Source: Acidobacteriota bacterium (GTDB taxonomy: Bacteria; Acidobacteriota; Terriglobia; Bryobacterales; UBA6623). From it: a stretch of DNA of 64,000 nt. Below, piece by piece: positions 38,636-48,383 of this stretch. A program made the position numbers and the translations under genes. The notes under the pieces were generated by a model, which was not told where the DNA came from, ran no database searches, and saw only the letters and a list, made by a program, of their open reading frames with translations. The stretch lies in contig WGMB01000010.1 of assembly GCA_016125275.1 (NCBI GenBank), positions 124,001-188,000 on the forward strand. The letters are read 5' to 3'. How positions within the stretch are numbered: position 1 is the first letter of the stretch; each line of letters begins with the position of its first letter.

Positions 38636-39421
38636 ATGAAGAAATCCTTTCTACTGTTGGCGTTGGCGTTGTTCGCGCTGTCGGCTTCGGCGGACACTCT
38701 CCGCCTCAAGGGCGGCGCCACCGTCGAAGGCACCTACATGGGCGGAGACAGCCGCGAGGTGAAGTTCCTGCGCACCGACGGCGGCGTCAAGACCTACAGC
38801 GTCTCGGAGATCGAGCAGATCTCCTTCGGCAACGCCGCCATTACGGCCGCGCCCAGCGCGCCGACGGCCCCGAACGCCCCGATGGCGCCCAAGCCGCCGG
38901 TCCAAGCGCGCAACTCGTCCGGCGTCACCGTTCCCGCCGGGACCGTCGTGACCATTCGAACCATCGACTCGATCAATACGGACATCAACGGCGCCGGCGA
39001 GAAGTTCCGCGCCAGCCTGGAGTCGGACCTCGAGGTCAACGGCCGCATCGTCGCCCCGCGCGGCTCCGACGCCATGATCGAGATCGCCAAGCTCGACGAA
39101 GCCGGCAAGATCAGCGGTAAGGAAGAGATCGCCATCGAGCTGGCCTCCATCACCGTCAACGGCCAGGTCTACCAGGTCAACAGCAACTACGCGGAGATGG
39201 AGAGCAAGGGCCAGACGGGCAAGACCGCCAAGCGCGCCGGCATCGGCGCGGCCGGCGGCGCCATCCTCGGCGGCATCTTGGGCGGCGGCAAGGGCGCGGC
39301 CATCGGAGCCGGCGTCGGCGCCGGAGCCGGCACGGTCTACTCCGCCACCAAGGGCGTCAAGATCGAGATCCCCTCGGAGACCCTGCTGACCTTCGCCCTG
39401 CGCGACGACCTGCGGCTCTAA
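38636..39421 (+). CDS. Exported protein with glycine-zipper segment, long paralogue
   Basis: A 261-residue protein with a signal peptide (MKKSFLLLALALFALSASA). It begins with a small beta domain (TLRLKGGATVEGTYMGG ... VSEIEQISF), then an Ala/Pro linker, a conserved domain (VPAGTVVTIRTIDSINTDI, IVAPRGSDAMIEIAKL), a glycine-zipper stretch (GGAILGGILGGGKGAAIGAG) and VKIEIPSETLLTFALRDD. AGGAGG lies nine bases before ATG 38636; GATAAT at 38596 may be its -10. It probably inserts in or lines a membrane via the zipper. The next gene is a near-copy of the last ~170 residues. Confidence 0.75.
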   Translation: MKKSFLLLALALFALSASADTLRLKGGATVEGTYMGGDSREVKFLRTDGGVKTYSVSEIEQISFGNAAITAAPSAPTAPNAPMAPKPPVQARNSSGVTVPAGTVVTIRTIDSINTDINGAGEKFRASLESDLEVNGRIVAPRGSDAMIEIAKLDEAGKISGKEEIAIELASITVNGQVYQVNSNYAEMESKGQTGKTAKRAGIGAAGGAILGGILGGGKGAAIGAGVGAGAGTVYSATKGVKIEIPSETLLTFALRDDLRL

Positions 39422-39435
39422 GAACATTCCGGCGG

Positions 39436-39458
39436 CCCGCGGCATCCGAAGCCGCGGG
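39436..39458. repeat. GC-rich hairpin between the two paralogues
   Basis: CCCGCGGC (39436-39443) pairs with GCCGCGGG (39451-39458) over a 7-base loop. No T-tract follows. It may modulate the ratio of the two paralogues' mRNAs. Confidence 0.45.
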
Positions 39459-39492
39459 GCGCGCATCTCATCGAGAGAATCGGAGGCGAGAC

Positions 39493-40086
39493 ATGAAAGC
39501 TCTGTACCCCACCGCCGTGCTGGCCCTGCTGGTCGCCCTGGCGCCCCTGAGCGCCCAGAACCAGCGCCCGGACCGCTATAGCTCCACGGTCGCCGTGCCC
39601 GCCGGAACCGTCGTCACGGTCCGCACCATCGACGCCATCAATACCGACATCAACGGCGTCGGCGAGAAGTTTCGCGCCAGCCTCGAGACCGATCTCGAGA
39701 TCAACGGTCGGATGATCGCCCCGCGCGGCTCCGACGCCATGATCGAGATCGCCAAGCTCGACGAAGCCGGCAAGGTCCGCGGCAAGGAGCAGATCGCCCT
39801 CGAGCTCGCCTCCATCACCATCAATGGCCGCGCCTACGCGGTCAACACCAACTACGCGGAGATGGAAAGCAAGGGCAAGACCAAGAAGACCGCCAAGCGC
39901 GCCGGCCTCGGCGCCGCTCTCGGCGCGGGCCTCGGCGCCATCCTCGGCGGTGGCAAGGGCGCGGCCATTGGCGCCGGCATCGGCGCGGGCGCCGGCACGG
40001 TCTACTCCGCCACCAAGGGCGTCAAGATCGAGATCCCCTCGGAGACCCTGCTGACCTTCGCCCTCCGCGACGCTCTGCGCATGTAG
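39493..40086 (+). CDS. Exported glycine-zipper protein, short paralogue
   Basis: A 197-residue protein with its own signal peptide (MKALYPTAVLALLVALAPLSA). It lacks the first beta domain of the previous protein but shares the rest almost residue for residue (VPAGTVVTVRTIDAINTDI, PRGSDAMIEIAKLDEAGK, the glycine zipper and IEIPSETLLTFALRD). DNA stretches of 59 and 74 bases are identical between the copies, including synonymous sites, so duplication or gene conversion is recent. Function unknown. Confidence 0.75.
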   Translation: MKALYPTAVLALLVALAPLSAQNQRPDRYSSTVAVPAGTVVTVRTIDAINTDINGVGEKFRASLETDLEINGRMIAPRGSDAMIEIAKLDEAGKVRGKEQIALELASITINGRAYAVNTNYAEMESKGKTKKTAKRAGLGAALGAGLGAILGGGKGAAIGAGIGAGAGTVYSATKGVKIEIPSETLLTFALRDALRM

Positions 40087-40121
40087 GCGTACCGCGAACA
40101 TCGGCCTCGAGCCGACGCGTC

Positions 40122-40159
40122 GAAAGGGGTCCCCGCCTGCCCAGGCCGGGACCCCTTTC
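40122..40159. terminator. Long hairpin after the paralogue pair
   Basis: An 18-base arm (40122-40139) pairs with 40142-40159 with one mismatch. The outer ends are AAAGGGG and CCCCTTT, so it is symmetric, with only a short T3. A strong stem, probable transcription end. Confidence 0.65.
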
Positions 40160-40187
40160 CCGTTGGAGTATGCTCGTTACGATCGCC

Positions 40188-41129
40188 ATGCTCCCGCAAC
40201 GCCTCGTCGTCGCCGTTCTGTTCGCAGCGCTCGCCCTGCCCGCCCAGAGCCCCTTCCCAGCCGGCGCCAAGCCCGTAAACCTCGGCCGCGTCGGCGCCTC
40301 CGAAGGCCCCGTCTGGCATCCCGGCCAGGGCGTCCTCTACTTCACCGGAGACAACCGCATCAGCCGCCGCGACGCCGCCGGCAAGGTCACCGTCTTCCGA
40401 GAGGACGCCGGCGCCAACGGTCTCTACGTCGACCCCCAGGGCCGCCTCGTCGTCTGCGAAGCCCGTCGCGGCCGCGTCACCCGCACCGAGCTCGACGGCT
40501 CGATCACCGTCCTGGCCGACTCCTTCGAGGGCAAGCGCTTCAACCAGCCCAACGACCTCACCATGGACTCGAAGGGCCGCATCTACTTCAGCGACCCGCG
40601 CTATGGCGCCCGCGACGGCATGGAGATCCTCGACGCCGCCGGCAAACCCATCGAAGGCGTCTACCGCATCGACGCCCCGGGCAAGGTCGTGCGCGTAATC
40701 GCCCACGAGGTCGACCGCCCCAACGGCCTGCTCGTCTCGCCCGGCGACGAGTATCTCTACGTCGCCGACAACAACAACAACACCGTCGGCGGCGCCCGCA
40801 AGCTCTGGCGCTTCAACCTCCGCCCCGACGGCTCGGTCGACTTCGCCACGCGCAAGCTGATCTTCGACTGGAAGGGCAGCCGCGGCCCCGACGGTTTGGA
40901 AATGGACGCCGCCGGCCGCCTCTTCGTGGCCGGAGGAATCACCGAAGCCAACCGCTTCGAAACGACCGAGTTCAAGGGAGGCGTCTACGTCCTCTCGCCG
41001 GCCGGCAAGCTGCTCGACTTCGTCCCGATCCCGGTCGACGAAGTAACGAACGTAGCCTTCGGCGGCCCCAACGGCAAGACGCTGTTCGTCACAGCCGGCG
41101 GAACACTCTGGGAAATGGCAGTGAAGTGA
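40188..41129 (+). CDS. Exported SMP-30/gluconolactonase-like protein
   Basis: A 313-residue six-bladed propeller protein. After the signal peptide (MLPQRLVVAVLFAALALPA) come the SMP-30 motifs: SEGPVWHPGQGVLYFT, ANGLYVDPQGRLVVCEA, KRFNQPNDLTMDSKGRIYFSD split at NQPNDL and GRIYFSD, RPNGLLVSPG and GPDGLEMD. The Glu of SEGP and the Asn/Asp of QPNDL and DNNNN-type loops are the usual metal ligands. It likely hydrolyses a sugar lactone or related ester outside the cytoplasm. An ATG at 40170 lies inside the TATGCT (40169-40174), so ATG 40188 is preferred. Confidence 0.82.
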   Translation: MLPQRLVVAVLFAALALPAQSPFPAGAKPVNLGRVGASEGPVWHPGQGVLYFTGDNRISRRDAAGKVTVFREDAGANGLYVDPQGRLVVCEARRGRVTRTELDGSITVLADSFEGKRFNQPNDLTMDSKGRIYFSDPRYGARDGMEILDAAGKPIEGVYRIDAPGKVVRVIAHEVDRPNGLLVSPGDEYLYVADNNNNTVGGARKLWRFNLRPDGSVDFATRKLIFDWKGSRGPDGLEMDAAGRLFVAGGITEANRFETTEFKGGVYVLSPAGKLLDFVPIPVDEVTNVAFGGPNGKTLFVTAGGTLWEMAVK

Positions 41130-41183
41130 GCAGTGGCCGCGCGCTTCCCAACCACTGCTCACCGCTCACTCTTCACTGCTCAC
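41126..41183. repeat. GTGAGCAGTGG composite hairpin between convergent genes
   Basis: GTGAGCAGTGG (41126-41136) and CCACTGCTCAC (41152-41162) form a perfect 11-bp inverted repeat with a 15-base loop; a second CACTGCTCAC occurs at 41174-41183, 21 bases after the first. It covers the stop of the SMP-30-like gene and ends beside the kinase stop, so it may end both transcripts. Confidence 0.6.
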
Positions 41184-43934
41184 TCATTCCTCAAACGCGC
41201 TCCGCCAATTCAAAACCACCTTGATCGTCGGCGGCGTGGGACGCTCCGGCAGCTCGGCGACCACAAAGCGGCTGCCGTCCGGCGCCGCGTCATAGCCTGA
41301 CGAGCGCGGGCCGCCGCCCAGAGCCGGGTCCTCGAACAGCTTCTCCGGCGCGCCCACCGGCGGATCCGCGCCCTCGTGCACCGGCGCCGCCATCAGCGCT
41401 TCCCCGTGCACGAAGTAGAGCTCGCGGCCGTCCGCCCGCCAACGCGGCCGTTCCCCGCCCTCCGCCGACGCCAACCACCGCCGGTCTCCCTGCGTCAGGT
41501 CGCGCACCATCACCTGCGAGCGGTCTTCCTCGCGCGTCTCGTAGGCCAAATAGCGGCCGTCCGGAGACAGGCGCGCGTCTCCGCCGCTTGGGCCTCCCCC
41601 CGGCCCGCCCGGGGGGCCGCCGCCCGGTCCGGCGGCGTCCAGCGGCTCGATCTCCGGCTCGCCGGCGCTGTTGTGAACCAGCAGCGCCAGCCCGCCCCGC
41701 CCCGGACCTCGCAGCCGCACCAGCATGCGGCTGCCGTCCCGCGTGGCGTCGATCGGAATCGCCCCCTCGGGAATCTCCACCAGCTCCGGCGCGCCGCCGC
41801 GCGCCACGTCCACCCGGTAGAACTGCGGGCCCTTCTCCCCGGCCGCGGCGAAGTACAGCCAATCGCCCTGCGGCGACCAGCGCGGCAGAAACTCCGACTC
41901 CGCCGACGTCGTCAAGCGCCGCGCCGTGTTGCGCGCCGCGTCATGCAGCCACAGATCCGTCTCGCCGCCCTCGGCTGACACCGCCGCCACGTAGGTCCCG
42001 TCGGGCGACACCGTCGGCGAACGCAGTTGCGGCTGGGCCCTTCCGATCTTGCCCTGCCGCCGCCCCTGCCGATCCACCCACGTCAACTGCAGCGGCCCGG
42101 CCCGCATGTCCGAGGCGTAAGCCAGCACGCCGTCGCTCGACGCGCTCGGCCGAGCGCCGCCGCTGGCGATCGGAAACGCCTCGCCCATCGCCTTCTTCCG
42201 GGTCGGCGAGTACGGCAACGCCCACACGTCCGACATCATCGACCCGCCGCGATACAGGATGTAGCCCGCCTCCGGGCTCGTCGGCGCGAAGAACGGCTCC
42301 TCGCCGTCGGCCAGCGGCGCGGCCTCTTCGGCGTCGAGGTCGCGGATCATGATCTGCGAGCCGGAAAAGCTACGCGTGTCATACAGCAGCATGCGGCCCT
42401 TGTTTCCCGGCAGGATGCGGGGCCGGTCCGGAAAGCCCCGCCGGCCGCTCGGGCTCTCGAGCAGCGTCTTCGGCTCGCCGCCGCGCGCCGACACCTCCAG
42501 CAGCCGAAACGGCGGCCCCGCCGTGAACACGATCGACTCGCCGTCCGGGCTCCACGAAGCCCCTTCCAGCACGCCCTGCGCCAGCTCCGTCAGGGTCTGC
42601 GGCAGCCCTCCCGCCGCCGGAATCTTCTGCACCGTCCGCCCGGCCGTGAACCCGATCCAGGCGCTGTCCGGCGACCAGAACACCTCCCCGGCGCCCTCGG
42701 TGCCCTCCAGCGCGTAGGCCGCCGGCTGGCTCAGGTCCCGCAGCCAGATCCGCCCCGGCTCCTCGCCGCCGATGCTAAAGGCGATCCGCGAGCCGTCCGG
42801 CGCGATCGCCAGGCTGCGCAACTGCGGCGCCCTCTGTGGCAACTGCGGCGGCAGCGTGATCTCCAACCGCCGCACCGGCCCCATCGCCGTTACGGCCGCA
42901 GCCGGCTCGGCCCGGTCCTCCGAGCTCAGCAGCGCCAGCAGCAACACGGCGGAAAGAGCCCCCAGCGCCAGGGCGAGGCGTCGCCAGCGTTTCGGCTCGG
43001 CCGCCGGTTCCAGCGCCGGCAGCGTCGGCGCCGCCGATGGCGGCCGGGCGATCGCCGCCGCCGCCCCGGAGGCGGCCAACTGCGAGCGGTGGATCGACAG
43101 CCGCTGCGAGTCCAGCTTCTTGTCCAGCGTCGTCAGGTCGACGATCAGGTCTTCCATCGACTGGTAGCGCTGGTCGGGCGACTTCGCCAGGCACTTGTCG
43201 ACAATCCAGTCCAACTCCACCGGCAGCCGCGACCGCAGCCCCGTCAGCGGCTCCGGCTCCTCGTTCAGGATCGAGTACATCGTCGCCTGGTCGTAGTGGC
43301 CCTTGAAGGGCAACTCCCCGGCGATCATCTCGTACAGCACCACGCCCAGCGACCAAACGTCCGTGCGCGCGTCCACCCGCTCGCCCTGGGTCTGCTCGGG
43401 CGACATGTAGGCGACCGTGCCGAGCAGGCTGTTGGTCTGCGTCAGCTTCGATTGGCCGGCCAACTGCGCCAGCCCGAAGTCCAGCAGCTTCACCTGCGGC
43501 CGGCTCGGGTTTTCGCCGGTCAGCATCAGGTTCGAGGACTTGATGTCGCGATGGACGATGCCCTTGCGGTGCGCCGCCTGCAAGCCCTCCGCCGCCTGCC
43601 GGGCGATGTCGAGCGCTTCCTTGAGCGGCAGCGGCCCTTCCTCGATGCGGCGATCCAGCGTGCGCCCTTCCAGGAAGGCCATCGCCAAGAAGGCCTGGCC
43701 GTCGTTCTCGCCGATCTCATAGATCGTGCAGATATTGGGGTGATCGAGAGCCGCCGCGGCCCGGGCTTCGCGCAGAAACCGCGCCCGGTCTTCCTCCGAA
43801 CCGGCCGCCTTGGGCAGGAACTTCAGCGCCACCGTCCGCTCCAGGCGCTCGTCCTCGGCCTTGTAGACCACGCCCATCCCGCCCTCGCCCACCTTGTCGA
43901 GGATCTTGTAGTGCGAAATGGTCCGGCCGGTCAT
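41184..43934 (-). CDS. Serine/threonine protein kinase with TolB-like propeller
   Basis: A 916-residue membrane kinase. The Hanks-type domain (~8-275) is complete: VGEGGMGVVYKAED, VALKFL with the ATP Lys, HRDIKSSNLM, DFGLAQ and GTVAYMSPEQ. One membrane helix follows at about 318-340 (LALALGALSAVLLLALL). The extracytoplasmic part is a WD40/TolB-like propeller (SLAIAPDGSRIAFSIGG, WSPDSAWIGFT, WSPQGDWLYFAA, LSPDGRYLAYE) with a Gly/Pro-rich insert near residue 770. It probably senses an external ligand and phosphorylates cytoplasmic targets. TACAAT lies 15 bases before ATG 43934. Confidence 0.92.
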   Translation of the reverse strand: MTGRTISHYKILDKVGEGGMGVVYKAEDERLERTVALKFLPKAAGSEEDRARFLREARAAAALDHPNICTIYEIGENDGQAFLAMAFLEGRTLDRRIEEGPLPLKEALDIARQAAEGLQAAHRKGIVHRDIKSSNLMLTGENPSRPQVKLLDFGLAQLAGQSKLTQTNSLLGTVAYMSPEQTQGERVDARTDVWSLGVVLYEMIAGELPFKGHYDQATMYSILNEEPEPLTGLRSRLPVELDWIVDKCLAKSPDQRYQSMEDLIVDLTTLDKKLDSQRLSIHRSQLAASGAAAAIARPPSAAPTLPALEPAAEPKRWRRLALALGALSAVLLLALLSSEDRAEPAAAVTAMGPVRRLEITLPPQLPQRAPQLRSLAIAPDGSRIAFSIGGEEPGRIWLRDLSQPAAYALEGTEGAGEVFWSPDSAWIGFTAGRTVQKIPAAGGLPQTLTELAQGVLEGASWSPDGESIVFTAGPPFRLLEVSARGGEPKTLLESPSGRRGFPDRPRILPGNKGRMLLYDTRSFSGSQIMIRDLDAEEAAPLADGEEPFFAPTSPEAGYILYRGGSMMSDVWALPYSPTRKKAMGEAFPIASGGARPSASSDGVLAYASDMRAGPLQLTWVDRQGRRQGKIGRAQPQLRSPTVSPDGTYVAAVSAEGGETDLWLHDAARNTARRLTTSAESEFLPRWSPQGDWLYFAAAGEKGPQFYRVDVARGGAPELVEIPEGAIPIDATRDGSRMLVRLRGPGRGGLALLVHNSAGEPEIEPLDAAGPGGGPPGGPGGGPSGGDARLSPDGRYLAYETREEDRSQVMVRDLTQGDRRWLASAEGGERPRWRADGRELYFVHGEALMAAPVHEGADPPVGAPEKLFEDPALGGGPRSSGYDAAPDGSRFVVAELPERPTPPTIKVVLNWRSAFEE

Positions 43935-43949
43935 TCCCGCTCGTTCGAC

Positions 43950-43955
43950 ATTGTA
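43950..43955 (-). promoter_or_regulatory. -10-like TACAAT for kinase
   Basis: On the minus strand, TACAAT (5/6) ends 15 bases before ATG 43934, allowing a leader of only about eight bases. Confidence 0.4.
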
Positions 43956-43976
43956 GGCGGCCCCGCCCCGCGGCGG

Positions 43977-44878
43977 TTACCGCGGAGCCCTCTCCGCCAG
44001 CACCACGCCCGCCAGGATCAGCCCCCCGGAAAGCGACAGCGCCGCCGTGATCTTCTCCCCCAGCAGAAACGCTCCCATCACCACGATCAGCAACGGCTGC
44101 ACGTACTGCAACACCGCGATCTTCGACGCCGGCGCGTGCCCCAGCGCCCACTGGTAGATCAGATACCCGGCCACCGCCGGCAGCGTCGACATGTACGCCA
44201 CCGCCGCCCAGGCCTGCCAGCTCACCGTCGAATAGTCGAAGTCCGCGTACAGGAACCAGATCACCATCTGGTAGACCACCGCGCCCGAGCAGTAGGCCAC
44301 CGTGTTCAGCGCCACGCTGCCGTAGCGTCCGCGCTCATTCTTGCTCAATACCGTGAAGGCCGCGAACATCACCGTGCCCGCCAGCACCAAGCCGTCGCCG
44401 TAGAGCGTGGCCGGAGCGTCCGAATCGCCGCGGTCGCTCGACAGCAGCCCCACGCCGGCCAAGCACAGCAGCATCCCGCCCACTTTGCGCCAGCCCACCT
44501 GCTCCTGCCCCAGCGCGGCGGCCATCAGCAACACCAGCACCGGGCTCAGCGTGAACAGAAAGGCCCCGTGGCCCACGCTGGTGTGTTGCAGGCCTACGAT
44601 GAACAGCGCTTGGTTGGAGATCTGCAGCACCAGCCCGATGAACAGCAGCCGCGGCCAGTCCCGCATCAAGATGCTGCGGCCCGCCGACCGCTCCCGCAGG
44701 TACAGCGGCAGGATCACCAAGCCGGCCCCCACCGTCCGCAGTGCCGCCAGCAGCAACGGCGGCAGCGTGCCCATCGCGATCTTGGCCACAATGGGGTTGA
44801 TCGCCCAGGTCAGCGTCATGAGCGAGACGAGGCTCCACAGCAGGAGAGGGCTTGGACTTCGTAGAGCGGCGGTCAGGC

Positions 44879-44882
<4 letters not shown>
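43977..44882 (-). CDS. EamA/DMT-family transporter
   Basis: A 301-residue protein with about ten membrane helices in two EamA halves: WAINPIVAKIAMGTLPPLLLA and the first-half QISNQALFIVGLQHTS; the second half has NTVAYCSGAVVYQMVIWFL, GYLIYQWALGHAPAS and the family end AVLQYVQPLLIVVMGAFLLGE. Members export metabolites or amino acids. The start TTG 44882 overlaps the stop of the upstream MenC-like gene as TTGA, so it is probably translationally coupled. Co-occurrence with a racemase-type enzyme suggests amino-acid or N-acyl-amino-acid export, an inference only. Confidence 0.82.
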
Positions 44883-45978
<1,096 letters not shown>

Positions 45979-45982
<4 letters not shown>

Positions 45983-46725
45983 CGGCTGAGCTCGTACGCC
46001 CCGCCCGTCTCGGTCAAGCGGTAACCGACCACGGTGAGGCCCTGCTGAAAGGCTTCCTCAAACTCTTCGCGCACCGCCGTCTGCATCGCGACGGCCCGGG
46101 CCGGGTCCGTCGTGCGCAACCGGCCCGCCTCGGCCGGAACGGCGATCTCGCGCACCACCTGCTTCTTCACCCCGACGCCCGCGTCGAGGATCGAGTTCAC
46201 CCGCGAGCCGGCCAGCCGCCACTCCGCCACCAGCCGGTCGGTCGGAATCGAGCCGTGCAGCCGGCTGGTGGTGATGCCGTAGGCGTTGGCCTTGTAGCGC
46301 CGAATCACCGCGCCCAGCCGCTCGATGTTGAAGTAGGCGTTGCGGATCTCGAGCGGATCGAAGGTCCACTCGATCAGCTCGAAGCCCCTGCTCAGGGCCT
46401 CCCGCCGCTGCGCCAGCTTCAGCCGCCGCCCCACGCCTTGATTCTGATACTCCGGCAGCACGCCCGCCATGTGGCTGTGCAAATACGGCCTTCCCAGCTC
46501 CTTCACGCCCGGGAAAGCGAGGCAGAAGCCGATCATGCGGGTCTCATGGAAGGCCCCCAGAGCCAGGCCGCCGATCAGGCGGTTCACCGTGAACAGCCGG
46601 TGCGGCACGCGGTCGGCCTCCGAGAAGCCCCACACCTCGCCCTGCACCCGGAAGGCTTCCTCGTTCTCCGAAGCCTCCACGATCTCGCGAATCTCCAGGC
46701 TCAGGCGCCCTTCGCTCGTTGCCAT
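45979..46725 (-). CDS. GNAT acyltransferase of the COG3375 type
   Basis: A 248-residue protein when started at ATG 46725. The GNAT core includes GGLALGAFHETRMIGFCLAF, the acetyl/succinyl-CoA loop GVLPEYQNQGVGRRLKLAQR (Q/R-x-x-G-x-G) and IEWTFDPLEIRNAYFNIERLG. The pattern matches the COG3375 'predicted acetyltransferase' group, which often neighbours MenC/NSAR-like genes. It may N-acylate amino acids for the next enzyme. The start overlaps the MazG end by 25 bases and its stop overlaps the MenC-like start (ATGA). A longer frame to 46881 lies inside mazG and is unlikely. Confidence 0.8.
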
Positions 46726-47498
46726 AGCGCCTCCATCTCGTCCAGGTCCGCCTCTTCGAGCGAGCGGCCTTGCTCCCGTAAGCTCCGCTCGATGTAGCCG
46801 AAGCGGCTGCGAAACTTGCGATTGGCGCGCTTGAGCGCCAGCTCCGGGTTGACCTTCACGAAGCGAGCGATGTTGACGCACATGAACAGCAGATCGCCCA
46901 CCTCGTCCTCGAGCTCGTCCGGGTCCCCGCTCGTCCGAGCCTCCTCGATCTCCGCCGTCTCTTCGCGCAGCTTCTCGAGCAGCTCCGGAAAATTCCGCCA
47001 GTCAAAGCCCACCTTGGCCGCCCGCTTGCCGAGCTTCAGCGCCTCCAGCAGGGCGGCCTGATGCGCCGGCACGTCGTCCAAATGCCCCGCCGGTTCGTCC
47101 TCGGCCCCTTCCGGGGCGGCGGCCCGCTTCTCCTCGGCCTTGATCTGCTCCCAGCGCTCCACCACCCGCCCGGCCGTCCGCGCCGTCTCGTCGCCGAACA
47201 CGTGCGGATGGCGCCGCACCAGCTTGCGGTTGATCGCCTCCACCACGTCGTCGATCCCGAAAAGTCCCTCTTCGGAGGCGATCTGGGCCTGGAAGACGAT
47301 CTGCAACAGCAAATCCCCCAGCTCGTCGGGCAACTGCTCCCAGTCCTGCCGCTCGATCGCGTCGAGCGTCTCGTAAGCTTCTTCGATCAGGTACGGACGC
47401 AGCGTCTGCAGGCTCTGCTCGCGGTCCCAAGGGCAGCCGTCAGGGGCGCGAAGGCGCTTCATGAGCGCAAGCAACGTTTCGAATTTCGCCCCAGCCAT
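46701..47498 (-). CDS. mazG: MazG nucleoside triphosphate pyrophosphohydrolase
   Basis: A 265-residue two-domain MazG. Domain 1 has LRAPDGCPWDREQS, YLIEEAYETLDAI and DELGDLLLQIVF with the EExxE and DExxD metal motifs. Domain 2 has REETAEIEEA and DELEDEVGDLLF with the same motifs. It hydrolyses NTPs to NMP and pyrophosphate, cleaning pools or moderating stress. It is first in the four-gene minus-strand unit mazG / GNAT / MenC-like / EamA. The promoter may be TACAGT on the minus strand (47525-47530), giving a 26-base leader. Confidence 0.92.
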   Translation of the reverse strand: MAGAKFETLLALMKRLRAPDGCPWDREQSLQTLRPYLIEEAYETLDAIERQDWEQLPDELGDLLLQIVFQAQIASEEGLFGIDDVVEAINRKLVRRHPHVFGDETARTAGRVVERWEQIKAEEKRAAAPEGAEDEPAGHLDDVPAHQAALLEALKLGKRAAKVGFDWRNFPELLEKLREETAEIEEARTSGDPDELEDEVGDLLFMCVNIARFVKVNPELALKRANRKFRSRFGYIERSLREQGRSLEEADLDEMEALWQRAKGA

Positions 47499-47539
47499 GA
47501 CAGAATGCGAGGATCAAAAAGCCCACTGTAGCATGGGCT

Positions 47540-47545
47540 TACAGT
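47540..47545 (+). promoter_or_regulatory. -10-like TACAGT before kdsB
   Basis: TACAGT (4/6) ends 7 bases before ATG 47553 with no ribosome site between, fitting the leaderless-type arrangement. It is divergent from mazG. Confidence 0.35.
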
Positions 47546-47552
47546 CATCCCA

Positions 47553-48290
47553 ATGCGAGTCCTCGGCGTCGTCCCGGCGCGCTTCCAGTCTTCCCGCTTC
47601 CAAGGCAAACCGCTGGCCCTGCTCGGCGGCCGGCCCATGATCCAGCACGTCTATGAACGCGCCTCGGAGTCCAAGCTGCTCAACGAGCTCGTCGTCGCCA
47701 CCGACGACCAGCGCATCTTCGACGCCGTCGTCGCCTTCGGCGGCCGCTGCGTGATGACCTCCGACCGGCATCCCTCCGGCACCGACCGCGTCGCCGAGGT
47801 CGCCGCCGGCCGCGAAGCCGACATCGTCGTCAACATCCAGGGCGACGAGCCCTTCCTCTCGCCCGTCACCCTCGACGAGCTCGTCGAGCCCTTCGCCGCC
47901 GACCCCGACCTGCCCATGAGCACCGTCATGCGCCGCATCGATGACGAAGCCGCCCTGGCCGACCCCAACGTCGTCAAAGTCGTCGCCAACCGCCGCGGCG
48001 ACGCTCTCTACTTCTCGCGCTCGCTCATCCCCTTCCCCCGCCGCTCCGAGCTGCACCAGGCCTTCGAGCACATCGGGCTCTACGCCTACCGCCGCGCCTT
48101 TCTGCTCGACCTGGCCCGCCTCGAGCCCACCCGCTTGGAGCAGACCGAGGCCCTCGAGCAGTTGCGCGTTCTCGAGCACGGCTACCGCATCCGAGTGGTC
48201 GAAACCGCCAGCCACCTGGGCCTCAGCGTGGATACCCCGGCTGACCTCGCGCGTGCGGAACAATTCCTCGCCGCCCGCTCCCCGCGCTGA
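47553..48290 (+). CDS. kdsB: 3-deoxy-manno-octulosonate cytidylyltransferase
   Basis: A 245-residue CMP-Kdo synthetase of normal length. Conserved segments are VPARFQSSRFQGKPL, the ATDD and HPSGTDR loops, NIQGDEPF and YFSRSLIPFPR, with the C-terminal EQLRVLEHGYRI. It activates Kdo with CTP for attachment to lipid A, which implies a Gram-negative envelope with lipopolysaccharide. It stands alone; no other Kdo gene is in the window. Confidence 0.95.
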   Translation: MRVLGVVPARFQSSRFQGKPLALLGGRPMIQHVYERASESKLLNELVVATDDQRIFDAVVAFGGRCVMTSDRHPSGTDRVAEVAAGREADIVVNIQGDEPFLSPVTLDELVEPFAADPDLPMSTVMRRIDDEAALADPNVVKVVANRRGDALYFSRSLIPFPRRSELHQAFEHIGLYAYRRAFLLDLARLEPTRLEQTEALEQLRVLEHGYRIRVVETASHLGLSVDTPADLARAEQFLAARSPR

Positions 48291-48383
48291 TTCTTCTGCG
48301 CCGGCCGACCTCGCGCTGTACAATAAGAAATCCTGCCTGGCCGGAATTGCGCACTCCGTGCGCCCAGACGGGGACCACCTGGG

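Noticed and set aside
42027-44864. A 945-codon open frame antisense to the kinase and transporter genes
   Set aside because: It spans two unrelated genes, is low-complexity and Arg/Gln/His-rich, and has no recognisable motif; the real genes on the other strand keep all catalytic residues.
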